Source: Aequorivita vladivostokensis
GTDB lineage: Bacteria > Bacteroidota > Bacteroidia > Flavobacteriales > Flavobacteriaceae
Assembly: GCF_000952855.1 (NCBI RefSeq)
Contig: NZ_JSVU01000005.1
Span: 186,001-250,000, forward strand
Direction of reading: 5' to 3'
DNA length: 64,000 nucleotides
Made by a program: the position numbers and the translations under genes. The number at the start of each line of letters is the position of its first letter. Position 1 is the first letter of the stretch. The notes beneath the pieces are model-generated. The model searched no databases, had not been told where the DNA came from, and saw only the letters and a list, made by a program, of their open reading frames with translations. Shown piece after piece: positions 15,389-24,116 of the stretch.

Positions 15389-17695
15389 TTAATCGGGGTT
15401 CGTCTTATTTTTGAATTTGTCAAAAGCACCCAGTTTTTTGCGTTTTGGCCACGTATTGTTGCTCGTGTCAATGTCGGCGGTTTCTTCGTCTGGATCTACC
15501 TCAATTTTGATAATTTCTTTTTCGGATCCAAAAAACTTGCCAACGGATTCATCATTTTTGCGCCATATTTCAGCAGGATAAGTTATTCTTTCAGAGCTTC
15601 CATCGCTGTAAGTCAACTGTACAATTATCGGCATCGGGATTCCTCCGGGCTTTTCAAATATAATCTCGTAGAAAAATCTCGGATTTTTTAGGTTGGCCCG
15701 CTCTTCCGCGGGAATATTATCGGCTATATATTCCTTAAGCGTTTTTACGTCTTCAATTTTCACATCGCGCATACTTTCCTCAAAATCCTCACTATCCTCT
15801 TTTACAAAATATACCAAAGGCGGCAAATCACTCTCCTTTATACCATTGGCGTCCATCATTTGTCTGGCTTCCGCATTTATTTTGGAAGTAACGTAAAATT
15901 TCTTCACCTCTTTCACGCCAATATCCACATAATCGGTTGTGTAGAACCACTCTCTCCAGTACCAATCCAGATCGACTGCGGAGGCATCTTCCATCGTCCT
16001 GAAAAAATCCTCCGGCGTAGGGTGCTTAAACATCCAGCGGTTGGCGTAGGTTTTAAAGGCGAAATCGAAAAGCTCGCGGCCCATAATGGTCTCGCGAAGA
16101 ATGTTGAGCGCCGTTGCAGGCTTTGCGTAGGCATTTGCGCCAAAATTATAGGTATTGAGCCCCTTGGTCATAATGGGCGCCAACTGACTTTGGTCGCCGG
16201 CCATATAGTCAACAATGTTTTTTGCGGGACCGCGGCGCGATGGATATTTTTTATTGGGCGCAATGGCTTCGGGATATTGCTCTCCAAAATCCTGTTCGGC
16301 AACGTATTGGGTAAAGGTATTCAAACCTTCGTCCATCCAGGTCCATTGGCGCTCGTCGCTATTTACGATCATCGGGAAATAGTTATGCCCCACTTCGTGG
16401 ATTATCACGCTTATCATTCCATATTTTGTACGGTCGCTGATGGTTCCATCTTTGTTTGGGCGGCCGTGGTTCCAGCAAATCATGGGATATTCCATTCCCT
16501 GGTTTTTTGCACTTACTGAAATTGCCTTAGGATACGGATAATCAAAAGTCATCCGAGAATAGGTTTTTAAAGTACTGGCAACCGCTCGGGTGGACCAATC
16601 TTCCCAAAGTGGATTGGATTCGGGCGGATACAGTGAAACCGCCATTACGGAACCACTGCCCATTTTCACGGCCATCATATCCCAAATGTATTTTCGGGAA
16701 GTTGCAAAGGCATAATCACGCACGTTCTCGGCCTTAAATTTCCAGGTTCTTTTTGCCGTTGAAAAACCTTTTGAAGCGGCTTCCGCTTCGGCTTGGGTTA
16801 CGATGACGACAGGCTTGTCAAATGATTTTTTGGCGGCTTCATAGCGCGCCATCATTTCCTTGGTGAAAATATCCTTTCTATTTTGAAGTTCTCCCGTGGC
16901 ATCCAGAATGTGGTCTGCGGGCACGGTTATGTTCACTTCAAAGTTTCCGAAGGGCAGCGCAAATTCATCCCTTCCCCAAAACTGGCTGTTCTGCCAGCCT
17001 TCCACATCATTATAAACCGCCATCCGGGGATAGAACTGGGCAATGACATAACCGCGATTACCGTCCTCAAAGGTTTCGTACCCACTACGGGCACGGTCCA
17101 CTACGTGGTCATTAATGTTGTACCACCACTTTATTGAAAAGACGAATTTTTCTCCGGGCTTTAAAACTTTCGGCATATCAATCCGCATCATTGTCTGGTT
17201 GATGGTATATTTCAACGGATTACCCTTAGCGTCCTTTACTTCCAAAATATTGAACCCGCCGTCAAACGGATTTCCCATATAATTCTTTACAAAATTTTCG
17301 GCCATATCGCCCGGCAGTGCATCGGAAGGCTCAATCAAGGGCGACTTTGAGTCCTTTGCCCTTTTGTTCTGGTCCAATTGCACCCAAAGAAACTCAAGCG
17401 GGTCGGGCGAATTATTTGAATAGGTAATGGTTTCAAAACCCGAAAGCTTCTTGTTTTTATCGTCCAATTCTATGTCCATAACATAGTCCGCCTGCTGCTG
17501 GTAATAGCTGGGGCCGGGAGCTCCACTTGCGGTCCGGAACATGTTTGGGGTTGAAAATTCTTCGTAAAGCTGCTTAAAACGGTTTGTGTTATAATGGCCA
17601 GGCTCCCGTTTTTGGGAATCTGTTTCATCCTGGGCTGAAACCGTTCCCGCCAAGAGGAAAAGCGCCGTAAATAAAAGGGAATTGAATAATCGCAT
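15389..17695 (-). CDS. M1-family metallopeptidase, exported
   Basis: A 768-residue gluzincin. It has a Sec signal peptide ending near TVSAQDE (about residue 22), a beta-rich N-terminal domain, and the active site VIIHEVGHNYFPMIVNSDERQWTWMDEGLNTF at about residue 435. There HEVGH gives the zinc histidines and catalytic glutamate, and the downstream E in MDEG the third ligand. The usual exopeptidase motif GxMEN appears as GMEYP, so the aminopeptidase preference may differ. Probably a periplasmic or surface peptidase. It is the last gene of a minus-strand group with the DUF6702 and carboxypeptidase-regulatory-like genes. Confidence 0.92.
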   Translation of the reverse strand: MRLFNSLLFTALFLLAGTVSAQDETDSQKREPGHYNTNRFKQLYEEFSTPNMFRTASGAPGPSYYQQQADYVMDIELDDKNKKLSGFETITYSNNSPDPLEFLWVQLDQNKRAKDSKSPLIEPSDALPGDMAENFVKNYMGNPFDGGFNILEVKDAKGNPLKYTINQTMMRIDMPKVLKPGEKFVFSIKWWYNINDHVVDRARSGYETFEDGNRGYVIAQFYPRMAVYNDVEGWQNSQFWGRDEFALPFGNFEVNITVPADHILDATGELQNRKDIFTKEMMARYEAAKKSFDKPVVIVTQAEAEAASKGFSTAKRTWKFKAENVRDYAFATSRKYIWDMMAVKMGSGSVMAVSLYPPESNPLWEDWSTRAVASTLKTYSRMTFDYPYPKAISVSAKNQGMEYPMICWNHGRPNKDGTISDRTKYGMISVIIHEVGHNYFPMIVNSDERQWTWMDEGLNTFTQYVAEQDFGEQYPEAIAPNKKYPSRRGPAKNIVDYMAGDQSQLAPIMTKGLNTYNFGANAYAKPATALNILRETIMGRELFDFAFKTYANRWMFKHPTPEDFFRTMEDASAVDLDWYWREWFYTTDYVDIGVKEVKKFYVTSKINAEARQMMDANGIKESDLPPLVYFVKEDSEDFEESMRDVKIEDVKTLKEYIADNIPAEERANLKNPRFFYEIIFEKPGGIPMPIIVQLTYSDGSSERITYPAEIWRKNDESVGKFFGSEKEIIKIEVDPDEETADIDTSNNTWPKRKKLGAFDKFKNKTNPD

Positions 17696-17728
17696 ACTAA
17701 TTGGGAAATTTAAAGTGATTTTGTTGAT

Positions 17729-18232
17729 TTAGTCAAATTTCAGTTTGCCGCTGGATTCGTCCTTGTCAAGCATCAAACTTTTTCGGCTATTTGTTGTTTT
17801 TAGGTGAATTATATTTTGCTGTTCCGGAAACATTTCCATCAATACCTTGTTTTCAATTTCGATGGATTTTAGATTGGGCACGTTCGTAACTTCAATATAG
17901 GCAACGAGCATATCCAGATCATATTCCTTTCCGATGTAATTAAGTTGCACCGGTTTTCCGTTAACTTTTATGTTTAGCTTTTGAAGAATATATTTCTGCA
18001 CATATTCATCGGCAGCTTCGGTTTCCTTTTTGGTGTCCAACGAAATGGAGGGGTCGTAGCGATGCTGTAACGCATCCTCAATATCGTCGGTAAAAATTTT
18101 AGTGATTATTTGAAGTGATTTTTTCTCCTTCACATATTCAATTTTGGTAATACTCACATAAAATTTGTGTGCGGAAGTAGCCGAAATAAGCGGAAAGATG
18201 AGTAATAAAAGTAAGATTCTAAAATACTTCAT
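17729..18232 (-). CDS. DUF6702-family exported protein
   Basis: About 167 residues. The ATG at 18232 starts a Sec signal (MKYFRILLLLLIFPLISATSA), five codons inside the longest frame. The mature protein opens HKFYVSITKIEY, the hallmark of the DUF6702 family that accompanies M1 peptidases in Flavobacteriaceae, and contains acid-rich helices around YDPSISLDTKKETE. Homologues are sometimes misnamed peptidase E. No catalytic motif is visible; a role as partner or substrate-handling factor of the adjacent M1 peptidase is inference from gene order. Confidence 0.8.
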   Translation of the reverse strand: MKYFRILLLLLIFPLISATSAHKFYVSITKIEYVKEKKSLQIITKIFTDDIEDALQHRYDPSISLDTKKETEAADEYVQKYILQKLNIKVNGKPVQLNYIGKEYDLDMLVAYIEVTNVPNLKSIEIENKVLMEMFPEQQNIIHLKTTNSRKSLMLDKDESSGKLKFD

Positions 18233-18344
18233 ATAAAAATTGGGCAAACTAATGGAACATTAGACGGTTCATTTCTGAAATGTTACAGGTTTTTTGGAAG
18301 ATTGTTTTTGAAATACACTTTTTTCAGACGTCTTATTTCTAAAT

Positions 18345-19163
18345 TTACTCACCGCGCGCTTTATATTCCTTGCTTTTTTTGAACAGAAATTCCATCAACT
18401 GCATTTCGTTTTCAGATTTCAGTAAATTTTGGTCAAGTCCGTTTTCTTGGGCATAGAAAAGGAAGTCAACGGCTTTATTTTCTGGAATATCAAAATTTGC
18501 CGCAATAAAATCCTTGCTAAATCGCTGTTGTATGTTATTGCTAATTGCGCTTTGGGTTTCCTGTTTTTCAACCAACGTTATTTTTTTGCCTTCCGGAAAT
18601 AGCAATTGTGCCACTCCTCCCAAAAGTGCCAGAATATTTGCGCCATTTTTAAGTGCGTTGCCGTGCAGCGCTTCTTCTGCGGCATTCCCCGGAACAGCAG
18701 TTTTATCATCAGGCACAAAGGTGTAGCCGTATTCCAGGTTTTTATAACTCAGGTCCCAGTCCTTTGTAACGTTATAGGTGGGGATTTTTTTTACATCTAC
18801 GTTTATATTTCCAGAAAGGTCGTATGGGCGGACTACCACTTCTTCCAACTGGTTTACGGAAGGATTCAGGAAAATATTCATCACTTTTCTGGTTATGACT
18901 CCTTTATCAACAATAACCGTAAAAGATTGGTACTGCAGCGCGGTTATTTGCACACGGTCGTTTTCCGCCAAATCAATTTCAAAGTTTCCATCGGCATCAG
19001 TCACAGTTCCTTTTTGTGAGGAAATATTATAAACCGAAATGCCCTCGGCATCCTCCCCTTGGGGAACATGCACTTTGCCGAAAACTTTTGTGCGGTCAAT
19101 ATCCTGCGCAAAGAGTGCCGGTGCTGCAAGAATTAATAATAGAAGGAGTAGTTTTTTTGTCAT
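18345..19163 (-). CDS. Exported protein with carboxypeptidase-regulatory-like domain
   Basis: A 272-residue protein with a Sec signal (to about residue 19, LFAQ). One CarboxypepD_reg-like/DUF4480 beta sandwich follows (VFGKVHVPQGEDAEGISVYNIS, GTVTDADGNFEIDLAENDRVQITALQY), and then a segment NQLEEVVVRPYDLSGN that resembles the plug linker of TonB-dependent receptors. No barrel follows, so it is not a receptor; the C-terminal half is helical and charged. Likely periplasmic or outer-membrane associated. Together with DUF6702 and the M1 peptidase it forms a common flavobacterial trio of unknown joint function. Confidence 0.82.
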   Translation of the reverse strand: MTKKLLLLLLILAAPALFAQDIDRTKVFGKVHVPQGEDAEGISVYNISSQKGTVTDADGNFEIDLAENDRVQITALQYQSFTVIVDKGVITRKVMNIFLNPSVNQLEEVVVRPYDLSGNINVDVKKIPTYNVTKDWDLSYKNLEYGYTFVPDDKTAVPGNAAEEALHGNALKNGANILALLGGVAQLLFPEGKKITLVEKQETQSAISNNIQQRFSKDFIAANFDIPENKAVDFLFYAQENGLDQNLLKSENEMQLMEFLFKKSKEYKARGE

Positions 19164-19251
19164 TCCCTAAAAGTACGGTTTTGTTTTGTTATCGAAAAGG
19201 TAAAGTTTACAGATGCAATAGTTAAATTTACATTTCTGAAAATAAACAATA

Positions 19252-19956
19252 ATGAAAAACCTAATAACAGCAAGCACCAGCACCGTTTACGGCGGGGAAT
19301 ATCTAGATTATATAACCGACGAAATGGCCGAACTTTTTAAGAATACCGATGAAGTAATCTTTATCCCATACGCCCGTCCCGGCGGCATCAGCCACGACGA
19401 TTACACCGAAAAAGCTGCAAAAACATTTTCCAAAATCGGCAAGAAATTGGTTGGATTGCACACTTTTGATAATCCATTGGAAGCATTAAAAAACGCAAAA
19501 GGCGCATTTACAGGTGGTGGAAATACCTTTGTTTTGGTAAGTGCGCTCTACCGTTTGGAAATTATGCAACCGCTTCGTGAAGCTATTTTTAACGGATTAC
19601 CGTATATGGGCACCAGCGCGGGCAGCAATATTTGCGGAGTTTCCATGCAAACAACTAATGATATGCCTATTGTTTATCCGCCCTCTTTTAAAACTTTGGG
19701 CGTGATTCCCTTCAACCTCAACCCGCATTATTTGGACCCTGATCCAAATAGCAAACACATGGGCGAAACCCGAGAGACCCGTATTGCGGAATTTCATACC
19801 CAAAACACAATTCCCGTTATCGGGCTGCGCGAGGGCAGTTGGCTTCGTGTAAAAGGCGATGAGATTATGTTAAAAGGTGAATTGAAAGCCCGCGTTTTTG
19901 AACAGGGAAAAGAGCCGTATGAGGTGAAAAGCGGGACTTCGCTAAAATTTCATTAA
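19252..19956 (+). CDS. pepE: Dipeptidase E (peptidase family S51)
   Basis: A 234-residue cytoplasmic serine peptidase with a class I glutamine amidotransferase-like fold that removes N-terminal aspartate from dipeptides. The nucleophile elbow is GTSAGSN (Ser at about residue 122), the catalytic histidine is in NLNPHYLDPD (about 160), and the acidic residue is in the ETRIAEFH region. Length and motifs match Salmonella PepE. Monocistronic, followed by a long gene-free region. Confidence 0.92.
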   Translation: MKNLITASTSTVYGGEYLDYITDEMAELFKNTDEVIFIPYARPGGISHDDYTEKAAKTFSKIGKKLVGLHTFDNPLEALKNAKGAFTGGGNTFVLVSALYRLEIMQPLREAIFNGLPYMGTSAGSNICGVSMQTTNDMPIVYPPSFKTLGVIPFNLNPHYLDPDPNSKHMGETRETRIAEFHTQNTIPVIGLREGSWLRVKGDEIMLKGELKARVFEQGKEPYEVKSGTSLKFH

Positions 19957-20622
19957 GGTTGTATATTATTGAACGGTAGACGCTTAGGACGGGCTACGAT
20001 TGTAATATTGTTATTCTCTGGGATTGATAACTTTTTTATTGCTATATCTTTCTGTTACAATTCAACAATTTTAAACCCTTTGAGAGTTTCTATTATCTAT
20101 CTTTTTAGTTAGGTGTTCCGCATTTATACACTTTAGAAAATCTATTCCAAGAGTTTGGTATTTAAAAGCATTATCCCTAACCTACTGTTGGGTCTAGGGG
20201 TAGCGAAGTCAGCTATAATAGAAACAATAGGATTTTTATTTACCTGATTCTTTTTAAGGGTTGCAATCGTTTTGGAGTTATATTAAAGTAGAAGTCTATA
20301 TAACTATTATACACTATAAATACGCTTTAAACACGCTATATATATACTATAAATACACTTTATATACGTTATAATTGAAATCTAAATATAACTTATGTTT
20401 TACCCAAGCAGTACTTATTTGGGACGGTTGATTATTTTTAAAGTGATATTGACAGTATAGGATTTGCGCATTTGCTGTCGCCAAAGAGGTCAGAAATGGG
20501 CTTTGTAATATTAAAAATCCAACAGGTTTTTGTTTGAATTGCAGGCTTAGTTGTGGGCCGGCCCAAGTGTCATTTCAGCTGCGCTCAATGATCGAGAGAC
20601 TGTTGACTGCGCAAAGTTGAAG
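19957..20622. other. 666-base gene-free region with repeat array and possible decayed coding remnants
   Basis: No credible gene is present. The region contains an 11-bp phased repeat (20303-20367), a GGGCCGGCCC palindrome (20555-20564) and a degenerate copy of the CTGCGCTCA-core inverted-repeat element (about 20572-20615). Two minus-strand open stretches read like protein: about 46 codons from 20282 to 20143 (with SIIADFATPRPNSRLGI) and about 33 codons ending near 19953 (with NNITIVARPKRLPFN). They are in different frames and have no plausible starts. They may be remains of a mobile-element gene, or chance. Confidence 0.5.
20303..20367. repeat. 11-bp tandem repeat array, AT-rich
   Basis: Five consecutive 11-bp units from 20313 to 20367 fit the pattern rCTwTAwAyAy; ACTATAAATAC occurs exactly twice (20313-20323 and 20346-20356). 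A 10-bp degenerate unit precedes them at 20303. An 11-bp period is close to one DNA helical turn, so the same face is presented each time, as in iterons or operator arrays. Confidence 0.8.
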
Positions 20623-21057
20623 TTAAAGTTCCTTCACAAAATGATAGCCCTTCGCCACAAAACCTTGGTTATAAAAAAATTTATGTGAAGGGAAGTTATG
20701 CACATAACTATTTAGCTCCACCCAATTGCAGGATTTTTTCTTGGCATAATCGCTTACAAATTCTACAAGCATTTTGCCAACACCATGACCTCGGTAGGCG
20801 TCGTCAATTATTACATGATCCATTTCCAGACTTCTCCCTGCGTAGTGTCGGGTTTGGAACCACAAACCACAAGTGCCGATTAGTTTTTCTTCGTCAAAAA
20901 TCCCAAGGCATTCGTAATTCTGCTGAATCATTTCCTGCAAACGCTCTTTGATAACAGGTCCTTCAACCGTATTATTTCCAAGTTTTTGCAAAAAAGGGAC
21001 AATGGTGAAAATTTCTTTTGGGTCAATAATACGGATGGAAATGGCGTTATCTTTCAA
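20623..21057 (-). CDS. GNAT-family N-acetyltransferase
   Basis: A 144-residue acetyltransferase. The acetyl-CoA loop is DDAYRGHGVGKMLVEFVSDYA (R/QxxGxG/A form) at about residue 88. The preceding strand is LEMDHVIID, and the C-terminal part NFPSHKFFYNQGFVAKGYHFVKEL is the typical GNAT ending with a bulge tyrosine. The substrate cannot be told from sequence. Divergent from the DD-carboxypeptidase gene with a 36-base gap. Confidence 0.88.
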   Translation of the reverse strand: MKDNAISIRIIDPKEIFTIVPFLQKLGNNTVEGPVIKERLQEMIQQNYECLGIFDEEKLIGTCGLWFQTRHYAGRSLEMDHVIIDDAYRGHGVGKMLVEFVSDYAKKKSCNWVELNSYVHNFPSHKFFYNQGFVAKGYHFVKEL

Positions 21058-21093
21058 AATATTGGTACTTTTAAAACTTCACTAATTCATACA

Positions 21094-21840
21094 ATGAAGC
21101 GCAACGAATTTATTAAAATTTCAGGCATTGCCGGACTCGGTTTGGCTATTTTTCCGCAAATTTCCTTTCGTAATTTTTCAGAAGAATTTACCCGAAACCA
21201 ATTAATCGGAAAAGGCAACCCGGATATTGTGGGCGATAGCTATACCTCAAAGATGCACAAAACCGCCAAGGAAGCATTTTTAAAAATGAAAGCTGCGGCC
21301 GCCAAGGAAAATATAAACATCGAAGTGGTTTCCGCGTACCGAAGCTTTCAGCGACAAAAGGAAATTTTTGAGGGAAAATACAAGCGCTTTACAAATGAAG
21401 GGCTCACTCCCGAAAAGGCCATTGAAAAAATCATAGAATATTCCACCATTCCCGGTACTTCGCGCCACCATTGGGGAACAGATATCGACATTATTGACGC
21501 CAACGCCCCACGGCCCACAAATGTGTTAATGCCCGAAAATTTCCACGGAAACGGACCTTTCTGCAAACTGAAAATGTGGTTGAATGACAATGCGGAGAAA
21601 TTCGACTTTTACGAAGTCTATACCGACAACGGCAATCGAAAAGGGTTTAAATATGAACCGTGGCATTTCAGCTATGCACCAGTTTCCATCCCAATGCTGA
21701 AAGTTTATAAAGAGCAGATTGACGTGAAAAAAATGCTTTCCGAAGAAAAAATAATGGGCAATGAACATTTTTCCGAAGCTTTCGTTTCAAAATATGTAAA
21801 AGAAAATATTTTTGATATTAATCCGAAGTTGCTTTCCTAA
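21094..21840 (+). CDS. M15-family D-alanyl-D-alanine carboxypeptidase (VanY/LAS type)
   Basis: A 248-residue LAS peptidase that trims the terminal D-Ala of peptidoglycan stem peptides. The zinc motif is STIPGTSRHHWGTDIDII (SxHxxGxxxD, about residue 125) and the second His is in EPWHFSYAP (about 193). The family's YRSFxxQ appears as YRSFQRQKEIF. The ATG at 21094 gives an N-terminus MKRNEFIKISGIAGLGLAIFP, a signal with a Tat-like flavour but without the twin arginine. Located in the periplasm; monocistronic. Confidence 0.88.
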   Translation: MKRNEFIKISGIAGLGLAIFPQISFRNFSEEFTRNQLIGKGNPDIVGDSYTSKMHKTAKEAFLKMKAAAAKENINIEVVSAYRSFQRQKEIFEGKYKRFTNEGLTPEKAIEKIIEYSTIPGTSRHHWGTDIDIIDANAPRPTNVLMPENFHGNGPFCKLKMWLNDNAEKFDFYEVYTDNGNRKGFKYEPWHFSYAPVSIPMLKVYKEQIDVKKMLSEEKIMGNEHFSEAFVSKYVKENIFDINPKLLS

Positions 21841-21891
21841 ATTGATTCAAAATTCAAGGTTTTAAAATTCAAGATTTTTGTTTCCTCATAT

Positions 21892-21947
21892 ATAAACTTC
21901 TCAACTCATCGACTTCTAAACTTTTAAACCCATAAACATTTAAACTT
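21892..21947. repeat. 8-bp word array upstream of gpmI
   Basis: Seven contiguous 8-bp units of the form nTAAACTT (first ATAAACTT, last TTAAACTT) end exactly where the predicted -7 element of gpmI begins. A shorter set of 7-bp ATTCAAg words lies at 21845-21876. Confidence 0.8.
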
Positions 21948-21954
21948 ATCTTTG
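21947..21954 (+). promoter_or_regulatory. Predicted -7 element of gpmI, almost leaderless
   Basis: TATCTTTG matches TAnnTTTG and ends only 4 bases before the ATG at 21959, so transcription would start at or near the start codon. Confidence 0.6.
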
Positions 21955-21958
21955 CACC

Positions 21959-23476
21959 ATGAACAAAAAAGTTCTCTTAATGATACTCGATGGTTGGGGC
22001 ATTACGCAAGACCCTGCCGTTTCTGCCATCGCACAGGCCGATACCCCTTTTATCGATTCGCTTTATAAAAAATATCCGCACGCACAATTGCTCACCCACG
22101 GAATGAACGTGGGTCTTCCCGAGGGCCAAATGGGCAACAGCGAGGTGGGACATATGAACTTGGGCGCGGGAAGAATCGTTTATCAAGACCTCGCCAAAAT
22201 AAATATAGCCGTGAAAAACGGAACACTGAAAAGTGAACCTGAGCTGGAAAAAGCATTCAATCACGCAATTTTTCACAACAAAAAAGTACATTTTTTAGGC
22301 CTTGTTTCCAACGGGGGCGTGCATTCGCACATTGACCATTTAAAGGGATTGCTATCTGCTGCTCAAGAATTTGGTGTAAAAGATATGTACGTCCACGCTT
22401 TTACCGATGGCCGTGATGTGGACCCACATTCGGGAAAGGGTTTTATTGCTGACTTACAAAACCATTTGGAAAAAACAGGCGGGAAACTCGCTTCCATTAT
22501 TGGCCGCTATTACGCTATGGACCGCGATAAGCGTTGGGAACGGGTAAAAAAAGCATACGATTTGCTGCGCTTCGGAATAGGGAAACCTTCAACCAACGCC
22601 GTAAAAAGTATCGAAGAAAGTTATGCGGAAGGCATTTCCGATGAATTCATCGAACCCATCGTGATGACTACTTCCGAAGGCAAACCCGTTGCAACCATTG
22701 AAAAAGATGACGTGGTGATTTTCTTCAACTTTAGGACCGACCGCGGTAGACAGCTCACCGAGGTTTTGACCCAAAAGGATTACGAAAGATATGGAATGAA
22801 AACGATTTCCCTCTATTTCGTAACGCTTACAAACTATGACGATTCCTTCGGAAATATCCACGTGGTTTACAATAAGGAAAACCTGCACGATACTTTGGGC
22901 GAAGTTTTGGAAAGAAATAAAAAGAAGCAAATACGAATTGCGGAAACCGAGAAATACCCGCACGTAACCTTTTTCTTTTCGGGCGGAAGGGAAATTCCCT
23001 TTGAGGGTGAAAAACGAATCCTTTGCCCCTCACCTACCGTCGCCACTTACGATTTAAAACCCGAAATGAGCGCTTATGAACTTCGGGATATGATACTTCC
23101 CGAAATTGAAAAAGAGACTGCTGAATTTATCTGCCTTAATTTCGCAAACCCAGATATGGTTGGCCATACCGGTGTTTTTGAAGCCGCCGTAAAAGCCTGT
23201 GAAACCGTGGATAATTGTGCCCGGGCAATCGTGAAGCAAGCTTTGGAAAGCCATTACACCACAATCATAATAGCAGACCACGGCAATAGTGAAACTATGC
23301 GAAATGCCGACGGTTTGCCCAACACGGCGCATACTACCAATCCCGTTCCAATCATCATTGTGGATGATGAAATTAAAACGGTAAAAAATGGTGTTTTGGG
23401 AGATATCGCCCCGACAATCCTAAAAATTATGGGTATTGAAAAACCCGAAATAATGACGCAAAATTCCTTGATTTAA
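21959..23476 (+). CDS. gpmI: 2,3-bisphosphoglycerate-independent phosphoglycerate mutase
   Basis: A 505-residue glycolytic enzyme interconverting 3- and 2-phosphoglycerate through a phosphoserine and two Mn ions. The N-terminal metal aspartate is in LLMILDGWG, the phosphorylated serine in GQMGNSEVGHMNLGAG (about residue 61), the substrate arginines in HAFTDGRDVDPHSGKGF and RTDRGRQLTE, and the late metal ligands in NPDMVGHTG and IADHGNSE. Complete and typical. Heads an operon with a thioredoxin-like lipoprotein gene 4 bases downstream, then the HAD and map genes. Confidence 0.97.
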   Translation: MNKKVLLMILDGWGITQDPAVSAIAQADTPFIDSLYKKYPHAQLLTHGMNVGLPEGQMGNSEVGHMNLGAGRIVYQDLAKINIAVKNGTLKSEPELEKAFNHAIFHNKKVHFLGLVSNGGVHSHIDHLKGLLSAAQEFGVKDMYVHAFTDGRDVDPHSGKGFIADLQNHLEKTGGKLASIIGRYYAMDRDKRWERVKKAYDLLRFGIGKPSTNAVKSIEESYAEGISDEFIEPIVMTTSEGKPVATIEKDDVVIFFNFRTDRGRQLTEVLTQKDYERYGMKTISLYFVTLTNYDDSFGNIHVVYNKENLHDTLGEVLERNKKKQIRIAETEKYPHVTFFFSGGREIPFEGEKRILCPSPTVATYDLKPEMSAYELRDMILPEIEKETAEFICLNFANPDMVGHTGVFEAAVKACETVDNCARAIVKQALESHYTTIIIADHGNSETMRNADGLPNTAHTTNPVPIIIVDDEIKTVKNGVLGDIAPTILKIMGIEKPEIMTQNSLI

Positions 23477-23480
23477 TACT

Positions 23481-24071
23481 ATGAAAAAACTATTTATAAT
23501 ACTCTCGGCAACACTTTTGGTAGCCTGCAATTCTTCCAAAGAAAAAAACAAACTGGATGAAAACACCTCCAAAGAAATGATTTCAGAAAACAACAAAGAA
23601 AAAATAAACGACACCGTTCCCTACGAAGATACCGTGATGCTTTTGGGAAAAGCCAACCGCAAAGGGTTCCAAATGGACGCTTTTAAAAGTTGGTTCAACA
23701 CGGGTTATGAAAATTACAAAGTAGATTCTGAAACTTTGGAAAAATTGAAACCGCTTTTAAAAGATGCGACCATCACTGTTTTTATGGGCACTTGGTGCGA
23801 GGACAGCCAGCGCGAGACGCCACATTTTTATAAAATTTTGGACGAAGCCAATTTTGATGAATCAAAACTCACCTTGATTACCGTTTCTGATGAAAAAACA
23901 ACGCCCCAGGGTTTTGAGGATGCCAAAAACATCACCAACGTTCCGACGCTAATTTTCTATAAAAACGGAAAGGAATTGAGCCGAATTGTGGAGTACCCTA
24001 TTGAAAGCCTTGAAAAAGACATGCTCGCCATTTTAAGCGGCAAGGAATACAAACACGCTTACGCCGAATAA
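23481..24071 (+). CDS. Thioredoxin-like lipoprotein with a single active-site cysteine
   Basis: A 196-residue lipoprotein (MKKLFIILSATLLVACNSS, lipobox VAC at residue 16) with a lysine/glutamate-rich linker and a thioredoxin fold. The active-site loop reads FMGTWCEDSQRETPHF at about residue 110: the first cysteine of CxxC is kept and the second is serine. The cis-proline segment is NVPTLIFYKNGKE. A CxxS site suggests an isomerase- or peroxidase-like role, or trapping of thiols, rather than disulfide reduction. It faces the periplasm or the surface. It sits 4 bases after gpmI, so is cotranscribed. Confidence 0.85.
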   Translation: MKKLFIILSATLLVACNSSKEKNKLDENTSKEMISENNKEKINDTVPYEDTVMLLGKANRKGFQMDAFKSWFNTGYENYKVDSETLEKLKPLLKDATITVFMGTWCEDSQRETPHFYKILDEANFDESKLTLITVSDEKTTPQGFEDAKNITNVPTLIFYKNGKELSRIVEYPIESLEKDMLAILSGKEYKHAYAE

Positions 24072-24116
24072 AACTTTAGCAACGGCATAATTCTTTGTAA
24101 ATTTGCGGCTCGAAAA

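Noticed and set aside
15860-16519. A 219-codon open frame on the plus strand opposite the M1 peptidase gene
   Set aside because: It lies entirely antisense to a well-supported conserved peptidase, including its active site, and its translation shows no family features.
20555-20564. Perfect GGGCCGGCCC palindrome in AT-rich DNA
   Set aside because: A single 10-bp palindrome without copies or neighbours is not enough to call a site; mentioned only in the regional description.
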